Part shown: positions 18,524 through 27,830 of the stretch, piece by piece
Layout: each line of letters begins with the position of its first letter
How positions within the stretch are numbered: the first letter of the stretch is position 1
Notes under the pieces: model-generated
The model's database searches: none
What the model was told of the DNA's origin: nothing
The model's input: only the letters and a program-made list of their open reading frames with translations
Source: JAFGXF01 sp963732595
Lineage (GTDB): Bacteria; Chloroflexota; Anaerolineae; Anaerolineales; Anaerolineaceae
DNA length: 64,000 bases
Assembly (NCBI GenBank): GCA_963732595.1
Contig: CAVSZZ010000002.1
Location: forward strand, 1,984,001-2,048,000
Direction of reading: 5' to 3'
Made by a program: the position numbers and the translations under genes

Positions 18524-19975
18524 ATGGACCTTCCATCCATGCGGCTCACCTGTATAAATGACTGCGCTCTAGAGCCCGGACGCCCGTTGGTGGTCGGGGT
18601 TTCGGGGGGCGCAGATAGTCTGGCTCTGGCAGATTGCCTGGCTGATCTGGGCTATCCTGTCATCGTCGCTCATTTTGACCACCGCCTGCGGCCGGAGTCC
18701 CAGGCTGACCTGGCTTTCGTCCAGGGATATGCCCGGACGAAGGGTTTGTCTTTTGTGTCAGCGGATGGGGATGTGTCCCTGTTTGCCGGAGAACATGGTC
18801 TGTCGATCGAGGAGGCTGCCCGCCAGATGCGCTATGCCTTCCTGTTTCGAACAGCGCGGGAACAGGCTGCCCAGGCGCTGGCCGTCGGGCATACAGCTGA
18901 TGACCAGGTCGAAACCGTATTGATGCACCTGTTGCGCGGCGCCGGTCTGGATGGATTGAAGGGCATGTCCTACCGTGGTTTTATCGAGAGTTTTGATCGC
19001 GACATCCCGCTCGTGCGGCCGCTGCTGGGAACCTGGCGAGTCGAAACAGAAGCCTGGTGCCGCTCGCATGACCAGGATTACCGGGTGGATGTCACCAATG
19101 CAGACACCGCTTATGCCCGGAACCGCCTGCGGCATGAGATCATCCCGCTGCTGGAAGATTACAACCCCCAAGCCCGAGCCCATATTCACCGCATGGCATC
19201 ACACCTGGCAGGCGACCAGCGCCTGCTGGTGCAAGTGACAGAAAAATCCTTCCTGAGCTGCCTGCAGGCGGGCGGGGAGGGGTACCTGGTATTCGATCGA
19301 AAACTCATGGCAGCACTCGACCCGGCCTTGAGTGCACGCGTCATCCGCCTGGCAGCTTTCAGGCTGGTGAAGGAATTGCGGGATTTTGACGCGGATGCAG
19401 TCGACCGAATCCTGGCTGCGATCATTCAGTCACAGGATAGCTGGCAAACCGACCTGCCGGGTGGGTTGCGTCTGCGCATTTCGGCCGGACAGATCTGCCT
19501 GATGACCTGGGAAGCGGACCTGCCCGACCAGGATTGGCCGCAAATTGGGGAGGCTTCAGCTGGAAAACTCGTTTGCCCGGGGGAGCTGGCGCTGGGGCGT
19601 GGTTGGATGCTTAGTGCCGAACCCGTGGAACCATCCGTGGATATCCTGAGAACTGTGCTCGAGAATCGTGACCCGAACCAGACCTGGTTGGATCCCGGGG
19701 ATCGCTCCGGGGATTTGTTCGTGAAACGTGCACCAAACGGGCAGCGCCTGGTACCGCTCGGGATGACCTCCGGCAGCCAGAAATTATCCGATTTTTGGGT
19801 GAACGTGAAACTGCCCCAAAAGGCACGCGCCGGTTGGCCGGTGGTGTATTGTGAGGGTGACCTGGCCTGGCTGCCAGGTTTCCGCCTGGCCCAGGAATTC
19901 CGATTAACAGAGAACAGCCGGCGGGTTATCCACCTGTGCCTGCTGGACCAAAAGTCCAGTATTGATGATGACTAA
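18524..19975 (+). CDS. tilS: tRNA(Ile)-lysidine synthase
   Basis: TilS modifies C34 of the CAU-anticodon tRNA-Ile to lysidine so that it reads AUA. The PP-loop SGGADS is at residues 27-32 (VVGVSGGADSLALAD). AHFDHRLR, the GHTADDQVETVLMHLLRGAG block and YARNRLRHEIIPLLE follow, all characteristic. The C-terminal substrate-binding domain (about 380-470) is present, with FKRAPNGQRLVPLGM-like sequence, giving a usual length of 483. A TATAAT 6 nt upstream suggests a leaderless message. Confidence 0.93.
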   Translation: MDLPSMRLTCINDCALEPGRPLVVGVSGGADSLALADCLADLGYPVIVAHFDHRLRPESQADLAFVQGYARTKGLSFVSADGDVSLFAGEHGLSIEEAARQMRYAFLFRTAREQAAQALAVGHTADDQVETVLMHLLRGAGLDGLKGMSYRGFIESFDRDIPLVRPLLGTWRVETEAWCRSHDQDYRVDVTNADTAYARNRLRHEIIPLLEDYNPQARAHIHRMASHLAGDQRLLVQVTEKSFLSCLQAGGEGYLVFDRKLMAALDPALSARVIRLAAFRLVKELRDFDADAVDRILAAIIQSQDSWQTDLPGGLRLRISAGQICLMTWEADLPDQDWPQIGEASAGKLVCPGELALGRGWMLSAEPVEPSVDILRTVLENRDPNQTWLDPGDRSGDLFVKRAPNGQRLVPLGMTSGSQKLSDFWVNVKLPQKARAGWPVVYCEGDLAWLPGFRLAQEFRLTENSRRVIHLCLLDQKSSIDDD

Positions 19976-19977
19976 AG

Positions 19978-19999
19978 AGGGCTTCCCGAAGGAAGCCCT
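19978..19999. terminator. bidirectional terminator after tilS
   Basis: AGGGCTTCC-CGAA-GGAAGCCCT followed by TAATTTTATT, between the convergent tilS and recombinase-like genes. Confidence 0.75.
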
Positions 20000-20004
20000 T
20001 AATT

Positions 20005-20919
20005 TTATTCGATGGCCGGTTCGACACCCGCCAATTTTCGGATCTTCAAGCCTATCTCGCGGAACTGGATCTTGGAGATGCCCAGTTTCTGGCGGATCTT
20101 TTCGGGATCCATGCCTGCCTGGAAATCGCTGACCACCGCCGTCCAGCGGCACATGTCAAAGGACAGGTGCTTGGACAGCCCGGCTTCTTCACCCAGGTCT
20201 TCGAGCAGGTATTCCAATCGCCGCTGCGACCAGGGAAAGACGCTCTCGCTGGCCGGGTATTGGTTGGAATATTCACGCCAGGCGGCCACCCACTCGGCTG
20301 GCAGGCTGATTTTGCGTTCCTTGTAACGGCTGGCCGGGCTGGTATACCGGATGAACACCAGAGGTCCCCCCGGATTATCGAGGTCGAGGTGGTTGGGGGA
20401 GAGCGCCAGGCATTCACCCTTCTTGATGCCGGTGGACAGGAGCAATGCCACCAGGGTGTATGGGCGTGCATCCGGCCGGGCATCCATGCGATGGCGGTTG
20501 GCAACCTCCAGGACATGTGTTCGCTCGGCGGGTGTCAGGATCTCGGGCAGGGGGCTCATGACCGATTGCTGGACGACCTTCTCAGCCGGATCGGTGGTGA
20601 TCACGCCGCCATTTTGCAACCAGCGAAAGAAGGATTTGAGCGCGGTGATGCGGCGTGACAGGGTCTTGGGTGAGCAGGGCACACCGCGGCGGGTTTGCAG
20701 CCACGACAGGAAGTTGTTCAGGTCATCGGTCTTAATGGTACCGATGGCGCGATCGGGGGTGAGATAGCCGCCCAGCAGCTGGATATCCGCGCTGAAGGCT
20801 TTGATGGTATGTGGCGAACGGCCTTTGTCGGCCAGGTAGACTTCCCACAATTTGACCGCCGGCATCAACGAGCTGCCGGGGGTGAGGTGGATGGGTAGAG
20901 GATCTTGAACTGGAGTCAT
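20005..20919 (-). CDS. tyrosine-recombinase-like protein lacking catalytic residues
   Basis: 304 residues from the ATG at 20919, chosen because AAAGGAGGAGTT precedes it. The N-terminal SAM-like core-binding domain (20-110: YLADKGRSPHTIKAFSADI.., LSRRITALKSFFRWL) and the C-terminal fold are clearly those of XerC/phage integrases. The active site is not: Arg I is Lys166 (LSTGIKKGECL), the HxxRH block reads FDMCRW with Arg258 kept, and no tyrosine sits in the expected segment after KLGIS. The beta-hairpin lysine (K203) remains. It probably binds DNA without cutting it. Divergent from the next gene. Confidence 0.8.
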   Translation of the reverse strand: MTPVQDPLPIHLTPGSSLMPAVKLWEVYLADKGRSPHTIKAFSADIQLLGGYLTPDRAIGTIKTDDLNNFLSWLQTRRGVPCSPKTLSRRITALKSFFRWLQNGGVITTDPAEKVVQQSVMSPLPEILTPAERTHVLEVANRHRMDARPDARPYTLVALLLSTGIKKGECLALSPNHLDLDNPGGPLVFIRYTSPASRYKERKISLPAEWVAAWREYSNQYPASESVFPWSQRRLEYLLEDLGEEAGLSKHLSFDMCRWTAVVSDFQAGMDPEKIRQKLGISKIQFREIGLKIRKLAGVEPAIE

Positions 20920-20931
20920 AACTCCTCCTTT

Positions 20932-20977
20932 CGCATAGTCGTTACGCATAGTTTAACGTTTTTCAGGATTATGTCAA
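20932..20977 (-). promoter_or_regulatory. promoter and 13-bp direct repeats upstream of the recombinase-like gene
   Basis: On the minus strand TTGACA (20972-20977) and TAAACT (20950-20955) are 16 bp apart. Overlapping the -10 and running to the Shine-Dalgarno are two tandem 13-mers starting CGCATAGT (20932 and 20945 on the plus strand). Repeats placed this way could be a repressor site, possibly for the DNA-binding product itself. Confidence 0.45.
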
Positions 20978-20993
20978 GTAGGCAATTCTCAAT

Positions 20994-20999
20994 TATCAT
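20994..20999 (+). promoter_or_regulatory. -10 element for leaderless metallopeptidase mRNA
   Basis: TATCAT ends 6 nt before the ATG at 21006 and there is no Shine-Dalgarno. Confidence 0.4.
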
Positions 21000-21005
21000 T
21001 GTGAC

Positions 21006-21605
21006 ATGCCAACAAACCGGTTTGCCTGGTCACTTGACGAACGTTTCACCCTTCATCAGGTGGGTTTGATCGAAGCCGCCTCGCATGAACTTGAATCCTA
21101 CCTGGGTGGGATCATTCCCGGACGGGCATTTGAATGGATCCTGCAGCATACCCGTGGTACCCGCATCCACCGGGGCGGACTGCTCACGAAGGTCGCTGCG
21201 CGCATCAACAAGCTGCCAACCTCGCTTGTGCTGCCATACCGCGATATCTGGCTGTGGGAGGATTTCGACCGCTTTTACCTCCCCAAACGCCATTTCCTGC
21301 ACGAACTCGGTCACGTGGTGGAGAATAACCTGCCGAAGAAATTCCTGTCACCCCCAACCATTTTTGGCGGGGGTGCTTCCGACCGGCTGATTCAATTTCT
21401 AGGCGGTAAACCCGCTGGGCTGCGTTATATGAACGGCACCTCCGGCATCCAGGAGCGCTACCATTGGCATGGGGTGGGGAAGTATGGCAACCATGCCACG
21501 GCAGATTACTTCGCCGAGGCCTTTTCATGGCTGCCTTATGATATGAGTGCGCTGCCCGATCCGTTGATCGCGCAGTGGTTTAAGATCGAGGTTTTTGCTG
21601 GATAG
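21006..21605 (+). CDS. lethal-factor-like (ATLF-type) small metallopeptidase
   Basis: 199 residues, no signal peptide. HELGH at residues 99-103 and ATADYFAEAF with Glu171 give a gluzincin-type zinc site; the spacing and the xxYFAEAF block resemble the anthrax lethal factor-like peptidase family often found as toxin tips. The FGGGASDRLIQFLGGKPAGLR stretch between them is shared with a broken homologue at 50.6 kb, next to an Rhs core. Here it is a stand-alone gene, divergent from the recombinase-like gene. Role unknown: a domesticated peptidase or an orphan toxin domain. Confidence 0.65.
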   Translation: MPTNRFAWSLDERFTLHQVGLIEAASHELESYLGGIIPGRAFEWILQHTRGTRIHRGGLLTKVAARINKLPTSLVLPYRDIWLWEDFDRFYLPKRHFLHELGHVVENNLPKKFLSPPTIFGGGASDRLIQFLGGKPAGLRYMNGTSGIQERYHWHGVGKYGNHATADYFAEAFSWLPYDMSALPDPLIAQWFKIEVFAG

Positions 21606-21627
21606 GGAAAAGCTTGGACCGGATGGA

Positions 21628-22680
21628 TCAGGGGATGCCCATCGCCTGTTTCAGAACAGCCTGAATGGCTTCGGTATTGGGCAGCTGAACATACCCGCCA
21701 CCGGGAGTGGTCCAGGGGGTGACCTGATCGGTATCGATGGTGTAACGATCGACATTGCTGCCATCGCCCAATTGTGACGCCAGGTTCAACAGCGGCAGAA
21801 TGGTACTGATTCCCAGGTTGGTATCGATGGCCGAGATGAATTGATTATAAATTTCAGGTGCGCGTGTCAGGGCGTTAATGTTGATCATCTTGACGAAAAG
21901 GGCTTGCATGACCTCCTGGGCGCGGCGGCCACGGTCGAAATCCGAGGTGGAGTAACGCGAACGCACGTACCACAAAGCCAGGTCGCCATCCATGTGCATG
22001 ATGCCGGGACCGACTGAACACCAGCGCGTGCCGGAGCCGGGCGGGATCTCGCAACTGTCAGATAATCTGGTGGCGGCATTGACATCGATGCCACCCAGGG
22101 TGTTGACGATGGATCTGAAGCCATCGAAGTTGGTCATTACATAATAATCCGGGACGATACCCAGGTTGTACTCCAGGGTATCCTGCATGGTGCCGAAGCC
22201 GCCGTGAGGGAAGGCAGTGTTGATGCGCTGCATCTGCCAGTCTGTCACATAAACGTACAGGTCGCGAGGGAAGGAAACCACGCTGACCGCGCCGGTCTTG
22301 GTATTGAGGAAGACGAGCAGAATCACATCCGTGCGGAAACCCTCACCCGGGCGATAATCGCTGCCCATGACCAGGATGGTGATCATGCCATCCGGTATTT
22401 CCAGCAGGGGGGCACGCGGAACACCAGGGTAATCAGAGATCCTTGGGGTGGGGGTGACCGTTGGGGTTGGACTGAAGATCGGTGTGTTGGTATTCGTGAG
22501 CGGTTGGAAGGGGGTTGGGGTGGCGCTGGCATCCGGATTGGAGGTGACCAGGTGCATTGAGAGCACTTGCGGATTGATATTTGAAATATCACCGAGGATG
22601 GGGAGTCGGCATGACAGCAGGGTCAGCACCAGGACTGACACGACCAGTATCTTACGATGAGGGATTCTTGGGTTTAGCAC
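21628..22680 (-). CDS. LytR-CpsA-Psr (LCP) family lipoprotein
   Basis: 350 residues from a GTG start. A lipobox (LTLLSC) replaces the usual membrane anchor, then a Thr/Pro-rich spacer (residues 50-80), then the LCP domain: ITILVMGSDYRPGEGFRTDVILL, VSFPRDLYV, INTAFPHGG, GGIDVNA and WYVRSRYSTSDFDRGRRAQEV. The arginines and aspartates that bind the pyrophosphate lipid are present. LCP enzymes transfer glycopolymers from lipid carriers to the cell wall or proteins. TATAAT lies 10 nt upstream of the GTG, giving a leader of only a few nt. Confidence 0.9.
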   Translation of the reverse strand: MLNPRIPHRKILVVSVLVLTLLSCRLPILGDISNINPQVLSMHLVTSNPDASATPTPFQPLTNTNTPIFSPTPTVTPTPRISDYPGVPRAPLLEIPDGMITILVMGSDYRPGEGFRTDVILLVFLNTKTGAVSVVSFPRDLYVYVTDWQMQRINTAFPHGGFGTMQDTLEYNLGIVPDYYVMTNFDGFRSIVNTLGGIDVNAATRLSDSCEIPPGSGTRWCSVGPGIMHMDGDLALWYVRSRYSTSDFDRGRRAQEVMQALFVKMININALTRAPEIYNQFISAIDTNLGISTILPLLNLASQLGDGSNVDRYTIDTDQVTPWTTPGGGYVQLPNTEAIQAVLKQAMGIP

Positions 22681-22711
22681 TATTCGGGGGATTATACATC
22701 ATTCAAGAGGA

Positions 22712-24439
22712 TCAAGCACCGTCCTGGATTCGACGCTCAAGTTGCCGGAGCTTCATATCGGCATTTGCCAGCATGTTCTTCAATCGGGCCACTTCTTCAA
22801 GGGATGACCGCAACTCACGCTCGGGCTGGGTCATCGGGCGGCCTTTGATCTCCTCAGGGCCGGCGCTGATATGAGCGATCAATTGCCGCAGGGCATCATT
22901 CTCATCCTTCAGCCGGGCGAGCTCCTTGAGTGAATCATGTTTCTCGACAACCAGCGGATTCAAACGGACGGTGGCATCCCGGTTTACGCCCCTTGCGGAA
23001 TTGGGCCGGCATGCCTGCTTCATCCAAATTCACGGGGATGGCCATGCTCTGCTTTTTTGTCTCGTTGGTTTCAAGATTCACGATGCGACCCTGAAACTTC
23101 TCCAGTTCAATCGATAATCCCTGTAATTCATTTTGCAGGTTGATGATCGTCCGTCTGGAATCGCGCTGCTCTTCGTTCAGCTTCTGGGTCTCGCTGGCGG
23201 TGTCCAGTTGAGTCTGTTTGTGAACGATGATCCGAAGCAGTGCTTCCGTTAAACCTGCAATATACCTGGAATCATTTTCCGTCCAGGCTCGTCGGCTGTA
23301 AGGTGTTAATAACAGTATTCCACCGACCTGCCAGGCATTGGGTTTGCTGACCGGGTGGAAACAGTAAAGGTGCGGTGCCATTGAAATGCACCATCCGACA
23401 TAAATAGGCAGCATCCGGCGTTTCACTGTAATCTTCGCTGAGGCGCAGGGTATGGGATTTGGTAAGAGCGTCGATGACCCGTGGAATGCGCTGGCGATCG
23501 AGCTTGGCTTCTTTGATATCAACATGGTTATAGAAATCATGACCTGCCAGGATGGTCACCTGGTTGTTTTGATTGGGAGGGGTGGTGAACAGGCAGATGT
23601 CAGCCAGCAAAGCCCTTCCGAAGGACTTCACCAATAATTGCGTGGCTGTTTGTGGATCATCCTCCCAGACCAGGCTGAGAAATCCGAGAGCTGTGGGCAG
23701 TTCCGTGCTGAAGCGTCTCCTGTCGCGCTTATCCTTACCACGTCGCAGACCGGCGGCATGCGCTTCACTGGCCGGTGCCTGACATCCTTGCGGAAGGATG
23801 AACAGTAGGGGTAGCGCAATGAGTGTTGCCAATCGCACCGGAATGGAATATGTCTCTGTCAGGTTGGGAAGGATTAAGCTGGAAGCCGTGCCCGATCACG
23901 AATAGTGCGCCGGTCAGTACTCCGCCCCCCCACAGGCGTTTGCGACGCGTGTAAAGGATGACCAGCATCAGGAGGGCAAAGATCAGGCAGAATAACTGCC
24001 AGACGAGGTCTAACCAGTGAGCATTGAAATTACCATCTGCGGCTGATGCCGGCCAGACGGTGATCGTTACAACCAAAGCTGCCAGTGTGCCGAGAGACGC
24101 AATAATGGTCAGAAAATCCCCCCAAATGGAGGATTCTGGAAACGCCCAGATCCACAGAACCCAGATGAGGATGATAGCCATTTGGAAACGATCTATGGGG
24201 GGCAACCAGCGGTCACCGCTCTGTGAATTGGCGAACAGCAAAGCCGCTGCAATAAAGGCGGCGATTTCCACGACGATCATGAGCAGCAACCCAACCACCA
24301 AACGTCGAGGTATCCCCTCGGGTGTCCGTCGCCAGAAATACAGGTTGACCAACAGTGCAAGGACCAATATGACACTGCAGAACAGGTACATGAACATACT
24401 TGTCGGGATTGAATCGAAAACGGCGAAGAGCGATTCCAT
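22712..24439 (-). CDS. membrane GAF-domain sensor with coiled coil, three frameshifts
   Basis: Conceptually one protein of about 570 residues. The N-terminal 225 residues hold six to eight membrane helices (MFMYLFCSVILVLALLVNLYFW.. onward). A GAF-like domain follows (ELPTALGFLSLVWEDDPQTATQLLVKSFGRA.., GILLLTPYSRRAWTENDSRYIAGLTEALLRII), then a long coiled coil (QTQLDTASETQKLNEEQRDSR.., LKDENDALRQLI, MLANADMKLRQLERRI). No kinase, cyclase or HTH output is visible. The frame changes near 23850, 23390 and 23000, and each segment continues the previous one. Ligand and partner unknown. Confidence 0.6.
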
Positions 24440-24541
24440 GGGTTTTTACCTGGTCAGCCTTCCGTAATGGTGATTATAACATTCGAAGGCGGGAAGACAG
24501 GCATGAGCAAAGGAGCTCAAATCCGGAATTCAAATTGATGG

Positions 24542-24569
24542 TTGACAAGAACTGACATTAGCATAAAAT
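24542..24569 (+). promoter_or_regulatory. promoter of tRNA-Leu
   Basis: TTGACA (24542-24547), 16 bp, TAAAAT (24564-24569). Transcription would start a few nt before the mature tRNA 5' end. Confidence 0.65.
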
Positions 24570-24580
24570 TATGTGACTTG

Positions 24581-24664
<84 letters not shown>

Positions 24665-24685
24665 CACAGTGTCCCTATTTAGGGC

Positions 24686-24708
24686 AAGCCCCGTTCGCGG
24701 GGCTTTTT
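24686..24708 (+). terminator. terminator after tRNA-Leu
   Basis: AAGCCCCG-TTCG-CGGGGCTT followed by TTTC. Confidence 0.75.
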
Positions 24709-24724
24709 CACGGGCGTACCTGGA

Positions 24725-25156
24725 ATGGATTTTGCACCGCATGAGCTTGTAATGATCAAGAAAAAGATCGCTGAATTCCTTCAAAAAATACACCTGGATG
24801 CCCGGCGGGCGATCCTGATCGTTGTCATCGTGTTGCTGGTTGGCATGATGATGGATTTCAACAGCCGCCTCTCGGAACTGTTGAATCTGAACGAACAGAA
24901 GGACAAGGTCATTGTGAAGGTGACAGCCCTGGCCATTACCGCCCGCGCACTCGACACACGAATCGCATATGCCACATCTGAAGCGGCTGTGGGTGAGTGG
25001 GCGCGCCAGGAAGGGCACATGGCGAAACCGGGTGATATTCCGATCGTGCCCCTGGCACCGGCTGGATATACCCCCCAGCCAACACCCACCCAGATGATGG
25101 TGGCAACTCAGGCATCCAACTGGGAGATCTGGTGGGCGGTCATTTTTGGGGAGTAA
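24725..25156 (+). CDS. FtsB/DivIC-like septum-formation protein
   Basis: 143 residues (or 134 if the in-frame ATG at 24752 is used; neither start has a strong Shine-Dalgarno). A short cytoplasmic N-terminus, one membrane helix (residues 28-43, AILIVVIVLLVGMMM), a coiled-coil stretch, then VGEWARQEGHMAKPGDIPIVPL. That matches the (E)xARxxLGMVKPGE motif of FtsB/DivIC/FtsL proteins of the division complex. The C-terminal Pro/Thr-rich tail is not typical. Other division genes are absent here, so the assignment rests on architecture and this motif. Confidence 0.65.
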   Translation: MDFAPHELVMIKKKIAEFLQKIHLDARRAILIVVIVLLVGMMMDFNSRLSELLNLNEQKDKVIVKVTALAITARALDTRIAYATSEAAVGEWARQEGHMAKPGDIPIVPLAPAGYTPQPTPTQMMVATQASNWEIWWAVIFGE

Positions 25157-25184
25157 TGTCATAATTCCGGACAAATACCCGGTC

Positions 25185-25213
25185 TTGCGCCAAAAATGAC
25201 TATTTGATATAAT
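25185..25213 (+). promoter_or_regulatory. rho promoter
   Basis: TTGCGC, 17 bp, TATAAT. It would give rho a leader of about 180 nt with a small GCCCTTAAGGGC palindrome (25337-25348). Long leaders that allow autoregulation are common for rho. Confidence 0.6.
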
Positions 25214-25400
25214 CATCGTAATAATTCCAGAAAGTCGACATCGCATTATTGTAGAATCTGATCGCTAATATCTGTTCGAAAAATCCCTACCTGTGAAATT
25301 TACCCGTTCCACCCGATGATGATCGTTGTTGTATTTGCCCTTAAGGGCGATTTTGCCGTGTCCCCACTTTTAACATCACAGATACAAGGTTGATACACCC

Positions 25401-26672
25401 ATGAAAATATCCGAAATGGAAAAACAATCCCTCGAGGATCTCCGCAAGACGGCTGAAGCGTTGGAGGTTCCAAATGCCAGGCGCCTGAAAAAAGAGAACC
25501 TGATCCTGCGCATCCGCCAGGCAGAAGCCGCCAAGGAAGGTCTCGAAGTTCGAGGCGGCGTCCTGGAGATCATGAGCGAAGGGATCGGTTTCCTGCGCAC
25601 CAATTACCAGGTTGGTCCGGATGATGTGTATGTATCCCAGGCTCAGCTAAGGCGTTTTGACCTGCGGGGTGGTGACATGGTCATCGGGCATGTCCGCCCA
25701 CCACGCGAGGCCGAAAAACATTATGGTTTGTTGAAGGTGGAAACCATCAATGGTCTTGATCCTGAGGAATTTCAGCGCCGGATCAACTTCGAGAGTCTGA
25801 CCCCCATTTTTCCCGAAAAGCGCTTCAATCTCGAAACTGAAGGGCATATCTTATCCACCCGCGTGATCGATCTGATCGCTCCGATCGGCAGAGGTCAGCG
25901 CGGTATGATCGTTTCCCCCCCAAAGCCGGCAAGACGACGATCTTAAAGCAGATCGCGAATGCCATCTCTGCTAATTCCCCTGAAGCCCATTTGATCGTTG
26001 CCCTGATCGGTGAACGCCCTGAAGAGGTCACCGACATGGACCGCTCGGTGGATGCTGAGGTGGTCGCTTCGACCTTCGATGAGCCCGTTTCTTCCCATGT
26101 TCGGACAGCCGAGATCGCACTCGACCGGGCCAAACGGCTGGTGGAGATCGGCCGCGATGTGGTCATCCTGATGGATTCGCTGACCCGCCTGGCACGCGCT
26201 TACAACCTGGTGGTCAATCCATCCGGACGGACGCTTTCCGGTGGCATGGACCCCTCGGCGCTTTATCCCCCCAAGCGTTTCTTTGGCGCTGCCCGTAACC
26301 TCGAAGAGGGCGGTTCGCTCACCATCATTGCCACTGCGCTGGTCGAAACCGGTTCACGTCTGGATGATGTCGTCTACGAAGAGTTCAAAGGCACCGGCAA
26401 CATGGAATTGCATCTTTCCCGCCGCCTTGCAGGAACGGCGCATCTTCCCGGCCATTGATATCGAGCGCTCCTCGACCCGCCGTGAAGAACAGCTGCTCGG
26501 ACCGGATGTGTTGAAGCTGGCCTGGTTGATGCGGCGCATGTACCTGCAAATGATCGGCAATCCCCCGCAAGGTGCCGGCATGGATCCTTCAGTCGGAACC
26601 GAAGCCATCCTGCAGCGCATGTTCAAAACCCGCAACAACCTGGAATTTTTGGAGACACTGGCTGAAGGATAG
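25401..26672 (+). CDS. rho: transcription termination factor Rho, two frameshifts
   Basis: Rho is the hexameric RNA helicase that ends transcription. Segment 1 has the N-terminal Rho domain (LEDLRKTAEALEVPNARRLKKENLILRI) and the RNA-binding fold (GVLEIMSEGIGFLRTN, YVSQAQLRRFDLRGGD). Segment 2 has Walker A (..AGKTTILKQIA), HLIVALIGERPEEV, VVILMDSLTRLARAYN and the Q/R-loop TGSRLDDVVYEEFKGTGNMEL. Segment 3 has RIFPAIDIERSSTRREE to the C-terminus. Breaks are at about 25932 (one base missing before AGKTT) and about 26425 (an extra T before GCAGG). Repairing both gives about 423 residues, normal for Rho. Confidence 0.93.
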
Positions 26673-26677
26673 GATCA

Positions 26678-27791
26678 ATGGATTCCCCCAAAATGCCTGA
26701 GAATCATGAGGATTACCCTGTGAATGAATCGCCGGTTGAGCGACCAGCTTCCAAGCGCTGGCCGATGCTCATCAGTTGGGCTGCCACTGCATTGGTTGTA
26801 TTCGCCTTGATATCCGCCGCGCTGTGGATGCCGGAAGAGGTCGGTGCCGCACCGGTTCAGGTCACTTCGGGAGATCAAAGTAATAACGGGGGAGCAATTG
26901 GCAACCTGCCGGGATATGCACCCCTGGTTACCCCGGAGGCTATCTTCCGGACCGATGATCATCATACCGACCTCTCAGCACAATATCGTACGAATGCCAT
27001 TGATTACACAGTCGACAGCGGTGACTCCATCTTTGGTATTTCGAAGCAGTTCGACCTCAAACCCGAATCAATCCTGTGGGCCAACGAGGATACCCTCTCC
27101 ATGGGTGTGGATTACCTCTCGGTAGGGATGACGCTTAAAGATTCCACCCACAGATGGCATTTTCTATCAGTGGAAGGAAGGCGACAGGTTGGATGCTGTG
27201 GCCGGTAAATACACAGTCAAGCCGGATGATATCCTTCTATGGGTCAGCAATGATCTGGATCTGCTCAACCCGGAGATCAAACCCGGGGATTACATAATGA
27301 TCCCGGGTGGCATTGGTGAATACACCCAGTGGGTCGTGCCGGTCATCCCGACCGGTAAGAATGGTGCCGTGGCTACATTATCAGGACCAGGCGCCTGCAC
27401 GGTCATGGGGTATGTATTGATCGGAACGAATAACTTCATTTGGCCGGCTGGTAATCGCTCCATATCCGGAAATGAATACTGGGATGGACACCAGGGCATC
27501 GATATTGCGGCAGGTGATGGCGCACCCATTTACGCATCGGATAACGGCACCATCATCTATGCGGGCTGGAACGCCAATGGCTATGGTAATATGGTCATGA
27601 TCGATCACGGCACGGGCTATTCCACCCTCTATGCTCACTTGAGCTCAGTCAATGTCGCCTGCGCTGTGGGTGTGGCACAGGGCCAGGTGATCGGTTATGG
27701 CGGCTCCACCGGAAATTCGACCGGACCTCACCTGCATTTTGAACTGCGTTATAACGGCGGCACGATCAACCCCTGGACGATGCTGCAGTAA
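26678..27791 (+). CDS. LysM + M23 peptidoglycan endopeptidase, one frameshift
   Basis: A membrane helix (residues 30-50) anchors an extracytoplasmic protein. LysM-like segments follow (IDYTVDSGDSIFGISKQFDLKPESILWAN, then GDRLDAVAGKYTVKPDDILLW), then an M23 (LytM) domain: HQGIDIAAGDGAPIYASDNGTII, GYGNMVMIDHGTGYSTLYAHLS, GPHLHFELR. The zinc ligands H/D and HxH are present. The break is near 27140, where an extra A turns MTLKIPPTDG into MTLKDSTHR. It starts 6 bp after rho and is probably co-transcribed. Such proteins cut cross-bridges or activate amidases during division. Confidence 0.88.
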
Positions 27792-27830
27792 AAGCGGATC
27801 GTCACCGCCATACATTCCAGCTTAATCTGA

